The position numbers and the translations under genes were made by a program. From assembly GCA_024195265.1 (NCBI GenBank), contig JAJLRJ010000008.1:24305932-24369931 (forward strand): a stretch of 64,000 bases of DNA, in the 5' to 3' direction. The stretch's first letter is position 1. Each line of letters starts with the position of its first letter. The stretch is from Dendrophyllia cribrosa (taxonomy: Eukaryota > Cnidaria > Anthozoa > Scleractinia > Dendrophylliidae). Shown one piece after another: positions 30,906-42,474 of this stretch. The notes under the pieces are model-generated. The model was given only the letters and a program-made list of their open reading frames with translations. It ran no database searches and had not been told where the DNA came from.

Positions 30906-31682
30906 GTGAGTATGCACTAGTATAAGAAGCTGTAGCTAGGCCCGAGCAACAAATACATGTAAGAGCAAAAAAATTCACTGCTAAGCTAGGACTAGGACTG
31001 AATTTTGCTGTAAATGTTGACTTTTTTCGACCATGCATTTACCGACTCGAGAGAAATTACTACGTTTAGAAAGTCGATAACATTCAACGTTTACTCTCAA
31101 AATGACAATTTTATGATCGCGACACTCGCTATTTTAGCGCTCGCTAATACAGTTGCTTTCGCTATATAGCGCGGCACCCCGGAAAGTAACCAAAGCCAAC
31201 CGTTCCACACACGAGCAGTGAGCTGACGCGAGCGAAAGCGAAAGCGATAGATGAAGGCGTCACCACGCGCGTCAAAGCGAGGCTAATTGGTAATTGCGAG
31301 GCTAATTGTCACGTCGCAAGCAGATGCGTGCAAGGCGTTGTGGTAGAAAAAAATCGAGATTTATTGCCCCTACCGATTAGAACTGCTGCCTTGCTCGGTC
31401 GCTTCAGGCTCCCTCACTGCGGCGCAAAAATATTGAACCGTGTCAGTATAAAAACATATAAAGCTTACCGCAATATCGCGTTATGCGTTGCTCATAGCAG
31501 CCTTTGATTCTTTTCTTGTCTCGTTACATTTGCTGTTTGTAAACAAAGTGGACATGCACCAAGTTGAGATTAACACTGTAGGCAGTTGTGGCACTAGAGG
31601 AAATGTTTACACTTTAGACTGTTGCAGCACTGGAAGAAATGTACAGTATGTGTGTGTGAGAGGGGAGGGGGAGGGGTTGTGA

Positions 31683-31805
31683 ATTATGCTTCAAACTTGA
31701 TGCGACTTGTGCACTTCAAGTCTTATTTTCTTATGCTTTAGTTAGGGTTATATAGTATGTATATAAACAAGTCAGACTGTTCTGTCCTCTTTGAGCATTA
31801 CAGTA
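31683..31805 (+). repeat. Direct repeat flanking the minus-strand LINE region, left copy
   Basis: GTGCACTTCAAGTCTTATTT, AGTTAGGGTTATA and GTATATAAACAAGTCAGAC...CCTCTTTGAGC recur in the same order at 36513-36690, where about 55 extra bases are present. Confidence 0.75.
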
Positions 31806-31844
31806 GTGGGCGATACATGTACTTTCCATAGTGGGCAAAAAATG

Positions 31845-32039
31845 AATGCATTTTAAAAATAATAAAACAAAATTGTCTGTTTGTGTCGTACATTGCTATA
31901 AGCCAAGACAATGCAATCCATCAGAGACACCATCAGTGCCATTTTCGTTTTTACATGCACATCATAAACACCATAAATTCCCTAGAAGGGGTCTACTCAA
32001 TGAGATCATGTGGTACGCCAAAATCATGGCAGACGAAAA
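31845..32039 (+). CDS. Candidate exon, unrecognised
   Basis: An open frame of about 65 residues with CVVHCYKPRQC and a His-rich HAHHKHHKFPRRG reads into GACGAAAAT|GTGAGT, a possible donor at 32040. Cys/His spacing does not match a known finger well enough to name. Weak evidence. Confidence 0.2.
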
Positions 32040-32080
32040 TGTGAGTCTTCATTAGTCTGGTTTTTACTATCACTGACAAT

Positions 32081-35000
32081 AAGTTCAAGTTCAAGTTTAT
32101 TATTCACACTTATTCGATTACAATACAACAATAAGGAAAAAAAGAAGTAAAAACAGAGCTAACTATAACAAAGGAAAAAGTGTGTAGCAGCCAAAGGAGC
32201 CAAGCTTTCAAGTTGGCTACTACCACAGAGTGATTACAAGTGGGTGGAGGGTATGCAGTACTTTTAGAAACTAAGTTATGAAGCTCTGGCTAAATTAATC
32301 ACATTGAAAAGGAAGAGTATACATGTATATGAGTTATAATAACTATTTAAACTAAATAATTAAATAAATATAGCTAAATAATAAATTAAAGTTGTTCAAC
32401 ATGCCTGACTGTCAAGTAGAAAGAGTTTGTATTCTTGTTTAAAACTGTTGAAAGGTAGACACTGGTCTGTGATGCTACTATGCTAAACCTTGCTAGGCCA
32501 TAATTAGTTCTGGAAAATGGCCTGTGCAGGTTTTGATTAGCGGCATACAGTGTACCTAGTATTATAATTATGGATAGCCAAAACCGGTTGTATTTTACGC
32601 ACAAGAGTGCCAATTTTTTAATTTAAAAATATTCTCTAACTTTAAGATTTTCTAATAGTCCAAAAAAGATGCAGCAAATACAGTTATTTTGATTTATTTT
32701 AATTTTGTTTAACTTAGTTTGGTATGCGGTACCCCAGCTCATTAATCCATACACTGTTCGTTAGATACAGATATATGAGAGTATAGACGTACAGTTGTTT
32801 AAGTATACTCATAGGCACATAATGCCTAAGCTTAAATAGAATTCCAATGTTTTTTGATATTTTGTTGTTAATGTACTGGAGCTGAGCATCCCATTTTACA
32901 TGTACAGTACATGTTCATTAATAAAGACACACAAGTATTTGATCTGGGACTTTTGCTCTATATTCCAAGCTGTTATTCTGATATTTGTTTTCTTCTTAGG
33001 TGAAGTAATTATCATGTAATTACATGTAGTCTTCTTGAAGTTAATGGACAGCATAATTATTTGCTGCACAAAATTTTAAGACCTTTCCAAGTTCTTCATT
33101 GATAACTGATTGTAATTGTTCTGGGTCTTTTGAAGAATAAAACATATTATTTGTATCATCTGCAAAAATCCTAAAAGTTAATTTCTTCGAAGACCTCGAG
33201 GTAAATCGTTAATATATAATAGAAACAGCAGTGGAACTAGTGTGGGCCTTGAGGTACATGTACACCACATGTGATGGTTTTCAGGCTAGATTCTTTATTA
33301 CCAACTTTGACATATTGTTTACGATTAGTTATATAGCCTGAAAACCATGCATGGGGAAGTCCTCGGATCCCATATTTATATAATTTTTCTAAGAGAATAT
33401 GGTGGTTAATTGTATCGAAGGCCTTGGAAAAGTCTAAAAAGATACCACATGTTATTTTTTGATCGTCAACTGCTGACTTTAATTTCTCCACAGTTTCTAA
33501 AATGGCATATTCAGTGGAATATCCCTTTTGAAAGCCAAACTGGTAGTTAAAAAGTAGACATTCTCTTTCCAAATAGGACACAAGTTGGTCATATACTAGT
33601 CTTTCCAGTACTTTACTAAAGGGAGAAATAACTGCTATTGGCCTCTAATAACCTAACTCAGATACACTACCACTTTTAAATATTGGGGTTACTTTTGATA
33701 CACTGTATTTAAAAAAGGTCAGGAAACTCCCCTAATAATATATATTGACTCATTATATATTTCAGTGAAAGGTGCAGATAGCTGTCCACTTGCAAGTTTA
33801 ATAAGTTTGTTAGGAACATTAAGGGGTGCTTTGTTTTCCTTTAGTCCAGCAAATAATGTAAATACTTGGGTTACTGGAGCAAGGTAAAAACTGTTTGATG
33901 GCGTAGATTCTATATATTGCAATGGATCTGTATATACATGTAATCAGTTTTGATTTCCTTTGCTAAAGTTAGCCCAATATTTACAAAGACGTTATTGAAT
34001 AATTCAGCAATGTCCTTTTCTTGTGTAAAAATCTTATTATTACGAGTGATTCTCGTGGGGAACGTTTGACCTTTGGTTTTCCTCTTAACAAGAGTACCAA
34101 TAAGTTTCCAAGTTTGCTAAAGGTTGTCTTTGTACTTTGAAAATTGCATGCTATAGTATTCTGTCTTACTTTTATTCTTAAGATGTGAATGAATAGCTGC
34201 ATCCACTGTAATGCTTATATTCCCCGATTTTTTTAAGTCCTTGCTTAAGAAATGTGTACGGTACATTCTCTGTTTCCTTTTTATTGATTTTAGAATACCC
34301 TTAGTGAGCCATGGTTTATTGAGTTGTCTTTGCTTGCTTTGGCTAGCCAGCTTAATGGGCGCGTGTTTATCTATAATTTTATTCAGGGTACTAATTGCCT
34401 CCTGTACCTTTTCATTTAGATTCTTTTCTGGGTTGAGGATTTCATGCCAATCAATCAGTTTTATATAATCTAAATATAGATCCTTGTTAAAATTAGAGTA
34501 GTCTTGAAAATATTTTTTATTACTATTATTCCGTATAGGCTGGATTCTAACTATGCAAAAAATTGGGAGATGATCTGTTATATCAACTGTCAGAATTCCA
34601 GCTGTAAAATTTTGTAAATAATTTGTATATAATATGACCAATAAGTGTTGCTGTATGATCAGTAAGCCTTGTTGGTTTAGTAATTGATCGGCAAGATGTT
34701 ATTAGGCAGCATAAAGCATATCTAAGAAGTCTTCAGTTTGAGTGTGGTCATTAAATTTAAAGAAATAAATTATATGCGTGTCTCCAAAGATGTAAATTTC
34801 GTATCTATTGGGATTAATTGTTTTGATTATATCATTTAGTTGGTTGCAAAACTGTTCTAAATTACAAGTGGGATGCTTATAGATGCAACCTATTATGATC
34901 TTTTTACCTTCACCAGCATCAATTTCTGTCCAGCAGGATTCAACTAGTGCTATGTCAAATTAGGCGGCCTAGGTACAGCTTTAAGATTATTAGCTATAAT

Positions 35001-36420
35001 TTATATAAAGCAGCTCCACCTACGTTTGTTGCGTGTGAAAAAGATTATAGCCTTTGATATTTAAATTAGAAATAGACTTCTCACCTAATTTAGTTTCTGT
35101 AATTCCAAGTATATCCAACTGGGAATCAAGGGAGCATAACAGTTCTTCCAGTAGATTTAGGTTTTTAGATAAACTTCTAATATTGCAGTGAAGAATTGAA
35201 AAATATTTTGCATTAGAATTTACTAGCATTTTATTAAAACTACGGACTGAATAATATTCTGAGCGGGGGATATTTAACATTAAATCTGGGTCGCACTCAT
35301 CGAATTTATTTGGATTCATAGGAAGAGATCGTAAAGGTCAAGATCATGATGCCCATCCGGCCAGCTGCCAACCATAGCATTAAATTCTCTATCAGTTAAA
35401 TCATAAAATGGTAAACAACTACTTACGTTTTCCTGGTAATCAGCCATATTTCTGGTAATCTGGTAATCAGCCATATTTACCTCCGTCATTGTACAAGTTA
35501 TAAAAGTCATTAAACTAATAGCTAATTAATTGGACTGATCAAGAAACTCTTTGAATTCCTCATGAGTTACGAAACATTTTGTAATAGAGCTCTCCATTTT
35601 CTTCAGCATTATTTTACCATTAGCCGTCCAAATATAAAACTTGTAGTTGTGGTCGCGCTTGAATTGCAAAATTCTACCCAGTAGTCGTTTTTTTATGACG
35701 TTAAGCTATCGTTGACATGGATTTGTGCTTTATGACTTATAACCACAGATTCCGGCTCGGAGACCACAGACGGGAGATCTTTAGTCCGCTTAGATTTTAA
35801 GTTTTTCCTCTTGCTGTAGATTTTATCCCTTTTCTCTCTTCGAGTGAACTTGACAATTATCCGATCTTTCACTTTCTTAGTTGGCGGTAAACGATAAGCG
35901 ATCGATATATCGTTTACGTCGAGATTCACTCCCAGCAATACTGGGTTGTCGTTTAAGGTACAATTGGAATACCAGTTATTTCGAGACAGTCTCTTCGCGC
36001 GTACTGCTCGAACTCATCCAACTTTACCTCTACATAATAACCATCGTTGCCGAGCTTATGTCTTCCTCGATCGCTTGAACTTGGCTTTTCACACCTTCGT
36101 TGTGTTCTTTTAAGTTCTTGATCGTCGATATCACAGTGTCGTATTTCTTTGAAATAAAATTTTGGGACTTTTCAATTTCGTCGAACCTTCTATTGAGGTC
36201 GAGAAGACTAGCTTTAAGCGAATCGATATCTATGCGGATTTTCTTTCGGATATTGGGAAGGAATTCTTTTGTCCACAGCTCTTTTAAACTTTCCACAGTT
36301 AAACTCATGCTCTGAGTTAAATTCTGTACGGTTAAACTCTGTAAATACTCTGTAAAGACACTGTATAACCTCAATCCCAACTACACAGTCGATGCCATGA
36401 CGCCGTGACACGCTGAGGTA
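32081..36420 (-). pseudogene. Nearly full-length decayed LINE (ORF1, endonuclease, reverse transcriptase)
   Basis: The element reads right to left. ORF1 (about 36380-35693) has a coiled-coil-like start, a KLDEFEQYARRD motif at about 36030-35990 and the L1-ORF1-like C-terminus ISIAYRLPPTKKVKDRIIVK. ORF2 starts with an AP-endonuclease (35319-35020: HCNIRSLSKN, LDILGITETKLG), continues through a linker (34641-34117, INKPWLTKGILKSIKRKQ-like), and the RT N-terminus (33922-33719, NKAPLNVPNKLIKLASGQLS). The RT core (33581-33237) shows GFQKGYSTEYAI, GIFLDFSKAFDTINHHILL and a PQG motif. The FADDT region and C-terminus (down to 32386, RTNYGLARFSIVAS) are frame-shifted. The tail ACTTGAACTTGAACTT ends at 32081. 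Many frameshifts and stops: dead. The layout fits the CR1/L2/Jockey group. Confidence 0.85.
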
Positions 36421-36512
36421 CTATTGCCATAATATCGCAATAGTACCTCAACTATCGCAATAATATTGCCATAGTAAAATTTTACTCAATAGTCTAGCGT
36501 GAGGGGTACTGA
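36421..36512. repeat. Short inverted repeats at the LINE 5' side
   Basis: GAGGTACTATTG and CAATAGTACCTC at about 36415-36451, with CGCAATA and TTGCCATA motifs repeated on both sides. Confidence 0.5.
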
Positions 36513-36690
36513 ATAATGCGTCAAAATTAATGAGGCTGGTGCACTTGAAGTCTTATTTTCTTTTCCTTTGGTCTATCACTGGTAGTGTTTGACAGTTTTG
36601 GTGAAATTGTGCTCTAGTTAGGGTTATAGTACATGTACATGTATGTATGTATATAAACAAGTCAGACGTCCTCTTTGAGCGTTACATACT
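36513..36690 (+). repeat. Direct repeat flanking the LINE region, right copy
   Basis: See 31683-31805. The two copies are about 4.8 kb apart and contain the LINE and a unique ~275-bp piece between them. Confidence 0.75.
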
Positions 36691-36849
36691 GTCGCCGGAC
36701 AAGATAAAGATAGCTTTATTAAATGGTTTCAACGAATTACCAAACGAAAGCACAGCTTACAAAAAATTGAAGGGGGCAGGACAAAAGAGGGCGTGGGACA
36801 AGAGAGGACAGAAAGCAACATTGTGTATAATAATTGAAGGGCTGAAAGT

Positions 36850-36871
36850 ATAACCAACCAACCAACCAACC
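36850..36871 (+). repeat. AACC microsatellite
   Basis: Five CAAC/AACC units. Confidence 0.8.
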
Positions 36872-38258
36872 TGTATATATGTCGAATTTTCGGCCTTTTT
36901 AATTTTTTCTCACTCAGATTTGCCCCAGTTTATCGTACCGCAAATGTATTATCACAAACCCTTGTCGAATTTGGATTAACCCTAAGGAATTTAACAGTTC
37001 AGTTCCTCTAGTGCTTTGACTGTACATTCCGACCCTAGTTGCTTTCAAAACTGCATGGAACGTAAGCTGGAAGAACTCAAAACAACTCCATAACAAAACA
37101 GACTGGCCGTGAGAACATGCGACTGCAATGCTCCTGACCCACGCCAACCACTTGAACAAACATAATGTCATTTAAGGCGGGCTTATTGATTGTGTTCGCT
37201 ACTTGAGACAACGTACATGGCTGAACAGCTTATAACTCAGTGGTTGAAACTGGTTTAAGCCATGTTTAAGTCCCGCCGGTGATGGAAGGACATCATTAAG
37301 TCCAGAAATCCTTAAGTTCCTGGTGTGTCCCGAGTGTGTCCTCGCCGTGCCTCGGCCCAAAGCACTATTCAGTGCTCAAGGTGAAAATGGGCCGTGGTGG
37401 AAAAGATGAGCCAGTGAGAAAGTCTAGAATCACATCAGATAACAAAAGAGGCAGCGTGGTGCAGTGTTTGAATTGCTCGATATCCGAAGAGCTTCCAGAC
37501 TTATAAGATTTTCTGTTTGGGCAGAATCTCCCTCGTTGTTTTTACGATTGATTTCCCCGTATGCTTTGTGACAGTGGCAGATAGGTCTGCTATGTGTGGT
37601 CGGCCACTTGAAATACAGTTTTGGGCAGCTTGAAGTGAGTTCTTGCTGGCTGGCTGAAATTGGGCAAGGTGGCCAAAGGCTACATGTATGAGGCGGGAAC
37701 AGAGGACTGGGAATGCTTCCTAGGAGGTCTATAAGGCAATTAAAGTGAAAAGTAGTGGCTGACTATTGCAGTAAAATAAAACAATTTTGAGGGAACGGAC
37801 TTCGAGATTGTCTTTGTTTTATCTAAAGTGAAAACTCGGCATAAAATCGAGAAATTTGGGTAAACTTTGGGATTCCGATTCAGCGGGAGACATGGAGATT
37901 TTGTTCTTGCATATGTTATTTCTCGAAAAAGACAGAAAAAAACAACAACAAAAAAGATCCTGAACAATTTTTTGCAATTATTAATCTGTAGTATACATGC
38001 CAAAAATGGACAAAGCTGAGCGAGAAAAAAAAAACGAACTAAAATTCAACACAGGTTGGTTTTGTTCTCATCCCATCAATTGGCAAAACAAAAAAGTGCA
38101 AAGAAGCAGGATCCACCAAGGAGGTGATAGGAGTGACGAGTAAAGGGTACAGGAAGCAGGAAGGTCAAACCCACCTGTCTCTTCCCACTTATCTGACTTA
38201 GCCTTTTCAACAGTTTTATTTCAATTGTATTACCTATTTTTATTTTTTTCTTGTCCAG
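36872..38258 (+). other. Upstream region and intron end of zinc-finger gene 2
   Basis: No convincing exon was found. GGCAGCGTGGTGCAGTG at 37450 looks like a worn tRNA-like A-box. The region ends with a T-rich tract and CTTGTCCAG at 38250-38258, a splice acceptor like that of zinc-finger gene 1. Confidence 0.5.
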
Positions 38259-39651
38259 GAATACTAGAGTCATTAAAGGTAAAATGCAACACGTCCCTGA
38301 ACGAGTAGTCGACCAGCAAAAGCGAGAAGACAATCTAATCAAGCGTGACAAGTGCAGCAGTGGGAAGAAACCTTTTAAATGTGAGTACTGTGATAAGTGC
38401 TTCCTCAGGTCTTCAGAGTGCAAGGTCCACACACGAATACATACAGGAGAGAAACCTTATCAGTGCAAGTATTGTGAAACGTGGTTTAGAGTGCCATCGC
38501 ATTGCAAGGAGCATGAACGAGTTCACACGGGAGAAAAACCTTACAAGTGCAAGTATTGTGACAAGCGGTTTAGCACTGTATCAGGGTGCAAGAAACATGA
38601 ACGAATTCACACGGGAGAAAAACCTCATAAGTGCAAGTATTGTGATAAGCGGTTTAACAATGTATCAGGTTGCAAGAAACATGAACGAATTCACACCAGA
38701 GAAAAACCTCACAAGTGCAAGTATTGTGGTAATCGGTTTAGTAATCTATCAGGTTGCAAGAAACACGAACGAATTCACACGGGAGAAAAACCTCACAAGT
38801 GCAAGTATTGTGATAAGCAGTTTAGTAATCTATCAGTTTGCAAGAGACACGAGCAAATTCACACAGGATTAAAACCTTACAAGTGCAAGTATTGTGATAA
38901 GCAGTTTAGCCGTTTATCACATGGCAGGCGACATGAACGAATTCACACAGGAGAGAAACCTTACCAGTGCAAGTATTGTGATAAATGCTTCACTTCCTCA
39001 TCAAACTACAAGATACACGAACGAATTCACACAGGAGTGAAACCTTATAAATGCAAGTATTGTGATAAATTCTTCACCAAATCATCAAGCTACATGATAC
39101 ACGAACGAATTCACACAGGAGAGAAACCTTATCAGTGCAAGCATTGTGATAAATGCTTCACCACCTTACACTCCTGCAAGGAGCATGAACGAATTCACAC
39201 AGGAGAAAAACCTTATCAGTGCAAGTATTGTGATAAGCAGTTTAGACGTTTATCACATGGCAAGCAACACGAGCGAATTCACACAGGAGAGAAACCTTAT
39301 AAATGCAACTATTGTGATAAATGCTTCACCAGTTCATCAAACTACAAGACACACGAACGAATTCACACAGGAGAAAAACCTCATAAGTGCAAGTATTGTG
39401 ATAAGTACTTTAAAGCTAGATCAAGTTGCAAGAGACACGAAAAAATTCACACAGGAGAAAAACCTCATAAGTGCAAGTATTGTGATGATTGCTTTAGTCG
39501 TTTATCAGCTTGCAAGAGACACGAACAAATTCACACAGGAGAAAAACCTCATAAGTGCAAGTATTGTGATGATTGCTTTAGTCGTTTATCAGCTTGCAAG
39601 AGACACGAACGAATTCACACAGGAGAAAAACCTCAAGTGCAAGTATTGTGA
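38259..39651 (+). CDS. C2H2 zinc-finger protein, exon with 15 in-frame fingers
   Basis: A long tandem C2H2 array, expected to be nuclear and DNA-binding. The exon begins after the acceptor at 38258; its first base completes a codon, so coding may come from an upstream exon. The first internal ATG is at 38284. After about 45 residues come 15 fingers (first FKCEYCDKCFLRSSECKVH) with TGEKP-type linkers; one linker is TREKP, another TGLKP. Fingers 14 and 15 (DDCFSRLSACKRHE) differ by one residue and come from a recent 84-bp duplication. Fingers 7 and 11 have Gly in place of the usual residue (SHGRRH, SHGKQH). The frame is closed at 39651 by a 2-base deletion in the next linker (CCTCAAGTGC in place of CCTCATAAGTGC). 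Paralogue of the 6-kb gene: same acceptor context, GGAATA exon start and finger consensus. Confidence 0.85.
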
Positions 39652-39802
39652 TAAGTGCTTTACTGCTCTATCAGTTTGGAAGAGACATGAACAAGTTCAC
39701 ACTGGAGTGAAGCCTTATAAGTGCAAGTATTGTGATAAATGCTTTAGTGATCGATCATATTGCAAGAAACACGAACAAATTCACATAGGTCTTAAGTCAT
39801 AG
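39640..39802 (+). pseudogene. Two further fingers of gene 2 in a shifted frame
   Basis: After the 2-base deletion, KCKYCDKCFTALSVWKRHEQ and YKCKYCDKCFSDRSYCKKHE follow in the next frame and end with IHIGLKS and TAG at 39800. With the deletion restored in mind, the ancestral gene had 17 fingers. An assembly error is a real alternative. Confidence 0.75.
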
Positions 39803-40531
39803 AGGGCAGGTATAAACAAACCATGGCTCATCCTTGAAGAATTTAAAGCCTGTCCTACAATGAGGCTTTACAAATCGAAAGTAGACAACCATACCTACCT
39901 TGCAACTTACAGAAACGCAGATGATTCCGAGGCTTAAGGGGGAAGAACCATAACTACAAAGTGGTTGCTATGGAAGAGTTAAGTTCTAAACGTCACATAA
40001 TGAGTTTCTTAACTTCCATTCTGTCAATGGTTCCATCAAATTCTGAGTCAACCATATTAGTTTAGTAAGTCACATGACAAGAACATAAAAACTCTTAAAA
40101 CTCAAACATCTTACATTTTTTCCGAAAAAACAAAACAATGTCAACGGCTTAAAAACATCCCAATAAAAAATCTGTTGGATGGATTTGTTAAAAATCAAGT
40201 TGTTAAGAAAGCTATGACGTCATAAAGGTGTATTTTCATACATTTTCTTTAATTGCTTTTCTTCTTTTCGCCTGAATGGTAATTCCATGCTACAGATGTT
40301 AAAAAAAGTTGAATTGCTTATGATTCACCAAAAAAGTTGGATTTTTATTTCTCTTCCTTAGAATTTTTGCGCATTGTAACGTGCGGTTGGGGACTGGCAC
40401 TAGCTGCGCATGTGCATTGTCTTGTGTTCACTCAGTTTCATAGTTCCCACCATGTCAGCAGTTTATGATAGGTGACAAATGCTAACCATGAAATAATGTC
40501 CCTAGCAACGACTCTAAAACTGTAGTTAGGA
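39803..40531. other. 3' side of zinc-finger gene 2; no other gene seen
   Basis: AT-rich sequence, likely including the 3' UTR. AATAAA occurs at about 40161. No other feature supported. Confidence 0.4.
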
Positions 40532-40535
40532 TTAA

Positions 40536-40860
40536 AGGGATACTTTCACGGTTTGGCGCATGTTCACAGATTAAAATGATTTATTCACTTTCTTACCAAT
40601 TTTATTGGTTAAAAAACACTGACATTTACTTCAGTAATCACATACTATAATTAGTCCAAACAAAGTGAAGTAAAATCAAAATTCACAGAAAATTGCAATG
40701 GATTACACCGATGAAGTCAACACTGAATAAAACCTTTGACCTGAAAGATTTATTCTACTGTCTGGTGGTGAGTTAGCTTTCGCTTCCAATTGGTCTTATC
40801 AATGAAATTAAATAGGTTACATCATAGCTTGCACATGCACCGAACTGTGAAACCCTCCCT
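40536..40860. mobile_element. 325-bp TTAA-flanked MITE
   Basis: AGGGATACTTTCACGGTTTG and GCGCATGTTCACA at the left pair with TGCACATGCACCGAACTGTG and the terminal CCTCCCTT. TTAA stands outside both ends (40532-40535 and 40861-40864). Related in ends and target to 3879-4251. Confidence 0.8.
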
Positions 40861-40931
40861 TTAAGATGCTTTGAATTGTCATGTAGACAACTAATCGACC
40901 AAACAAGCCTGAATAGCACCTTTTTTTCTTG

Positions 40932-41250
40932 TTATAACATAGCTAGCAGAGCCGCGCAATCAAATTCAGTATACGTAAGCGTGCTCAAAACCCCGATAGT
41001 GCACACTGATAGCGTAAGCAAATCGCTTCGCCAGAATTCGCGTCGGATTTGATGCACAATTCCACCGGCTATGTTATAAAACAATTGGTTCATGCTTTTA
41101 GCTGTGCACTATCGAGTTATGGAGCACGTGGAAGTTTGGAGAGCACTCAAGAAGCTAGAGTTACGCTTCTTTCGTGCTCTCCAAACTTCCCACGTGCTCC
41201 ATAACTCGATAGTGCACGCTAAAGCATGAACCAATTGTTAATTATAACAT
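40932..41250. mobile_element. Two abutting foldbacks with TTATAACAT ends
   Basis: 40932-41077 has GTTATAACATAGCYRGC and its inverse GCCGGCTATGTTATAA. 41071-41250 is a near-perfect hairpin: CAATTGGTTCATGCTTTTAG, TGCACTATCGAGTTATGGAG and CGTGGAAGTTTGGAGAGCAC pair with their inverses on the right arm. TGCACTATCG-like sequence also occurs inside the first. Confidence 0.75.
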
Positions 41251-41254
41251 ATTT

Positions 41255-41335
41255 AGAAGGTGAAGAAAGCTAGTCTTGTGGCCATATTCAATATGGCTAG
41301 CAAAACACCCTTCTACACCTTTCTTTGTGTCAATG
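41255..41335 (+). repeat. Small hairpin H1 of a three-member family
   Basis: AGAAGGTGAAGAAAGC, then TCTTGTGGCCATATTCA, then TATGGCTAGCAAAACAC and CTTCTACACCTTTCTT. The arms pair with some bulges around TTCAA. Confidence 0.7.
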
Positions 41336-41421
41336 TACGTTTTCGTGCTTTACATGTAATATACATAGAAGGTAGTGTTGCAGTGATATGCCACGATACC
41401 CGTATATGGCATTCATTGTTA

Positions 41422-41991
41422 CAGTGAACACCCGCTTGTAAGAACCTACATTTTCACAAGTCAGCCTGAATAGGTTCCTATATATCGGGTGTTTAGTGGG
41501 AAATCAGGCTGTTATAAGGTTCTTATACATGTAAATTAGGTTCTTATTAATCAGGGCCGAGTTGTTCAAAGCCTGATTAGCACTAATCCTGGATTAACTG
41601 TCAACAGAACATATGAGTTGTCATAGTAATTAACCCTGGATTAGCGCTAATCGTCCTTCGAACAACTCGGCCCAGGTGTTTAAACTGTTTGCTACTGTTC
41701 AGAATAGTACTTCTAATCCAATTATTTCAGTTGTGTCAGAAACTACTAAATCATACAAAATCCAGGGAAATATAATACATTTTCCACAGTTTATAATTTC
41801 TGATGTTGAAAGTTCTACTTGCCCTACAATACTCGTTTTGAATTAATTTAATTGGACTGATCTTACAAATAAGAACCTATTTCAAATGTCAGGCTGAATG
41901 GGTTCTTACAGTATATAATGGGGGTCTAATTTCCAAATTTCAGCCTGTATGTTCTTATTCCATTAGGTTCTTATAAGCGGGTGTTTACTTG
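41422..41991. mobile_element. TA-type element with AAGAACCTA subterminal repeats
   Basis: CAGTGAACACCCGCTTGTAA at the left, preceded by TA, and the inverse TTATAAGCGGGTGTTTACTTG at the right. AAGAACCTA and TCAGCCTGAA motifs occur near both ends. Same family as 50259-50699. The right TA is mutated. It hosts a nested MITE. Confidence 0.7.
41564..41673. mobile_element. 110-bp MITE nested in the previous element
   Basis: GGGCCGAGTTGTTCAAAG and GCACTAATCCTGGATTAA pair with TTAACCCTGGATTAGCGC and CTTCGAACAACTCGGCCC. CAG flanks may be a 3-bp duplication. Confidence 0.8.
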
Positions 41992-42320
41992 TTTCTCACG
42001 ATACGAATATCGATATTGAAGCAGGATATCGATACAAATACGGTACATTTACATGCTTACTTTTCCTTCAATTAAGGTTGCTTTTCACTTTTCAGTCCCA
42101 CCATGACATAGTTTCTTATTTACTTTGCGAGAAAACACTGTTCCATTCAAATTTAACACGCTGCAGCCCTTGAAGTGTTGTGTTTCCAAATGTAGAGGAA
42201 TATCGGTAAACATGTTTGATTTCAAGACTTGGGCTTTATTATTGTATTGTATCGTGACAGCTATATCAAGATATGTATTGTATCATGAGAAATTGTAACA
42301 ATCATTGCAACAATAATAGA

Positions 42321-42383
42321 AGGCAAAGAAAGTTGTTCTTGTGGCCATATTCGATAGGGCTACCAAAGCAGTCTTCTTTGCCT
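42321..42383 (+). repeat. Small hairpin H2 of a three-member family
   Basis: AGGCAAAGAAAGTTGTTCTT with GTGGCCATA pairs with TAGGGCTACC and AAAGCAGTCTTCTTTGCCT. 63 nt, few mismatches. Confidence 0.75.
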
Positions 42384-42474
42384 CGTTTTGTGAGTGGACC
42401 ATGCTAATAATAAACTCAAACGAACAGCTATTTTTTATGTCATTGTATCGTTTTTATGTTATAGAATATATAGG

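Noticed and set aside
31845..32055. THAP or other zinc-binding domain in the CVVHCYKPRQC frame
   Set aside because: Cys and His spacing does not fit THAP or C2H2 well; kept only as a weak exon candidate.
38345..39802. 175- and 218-residue open frames over zinc-finger gene 2
   Set aside because: Shifted-frame shadows, except the last part of the second, which is listed as the frame-shifted fingers.
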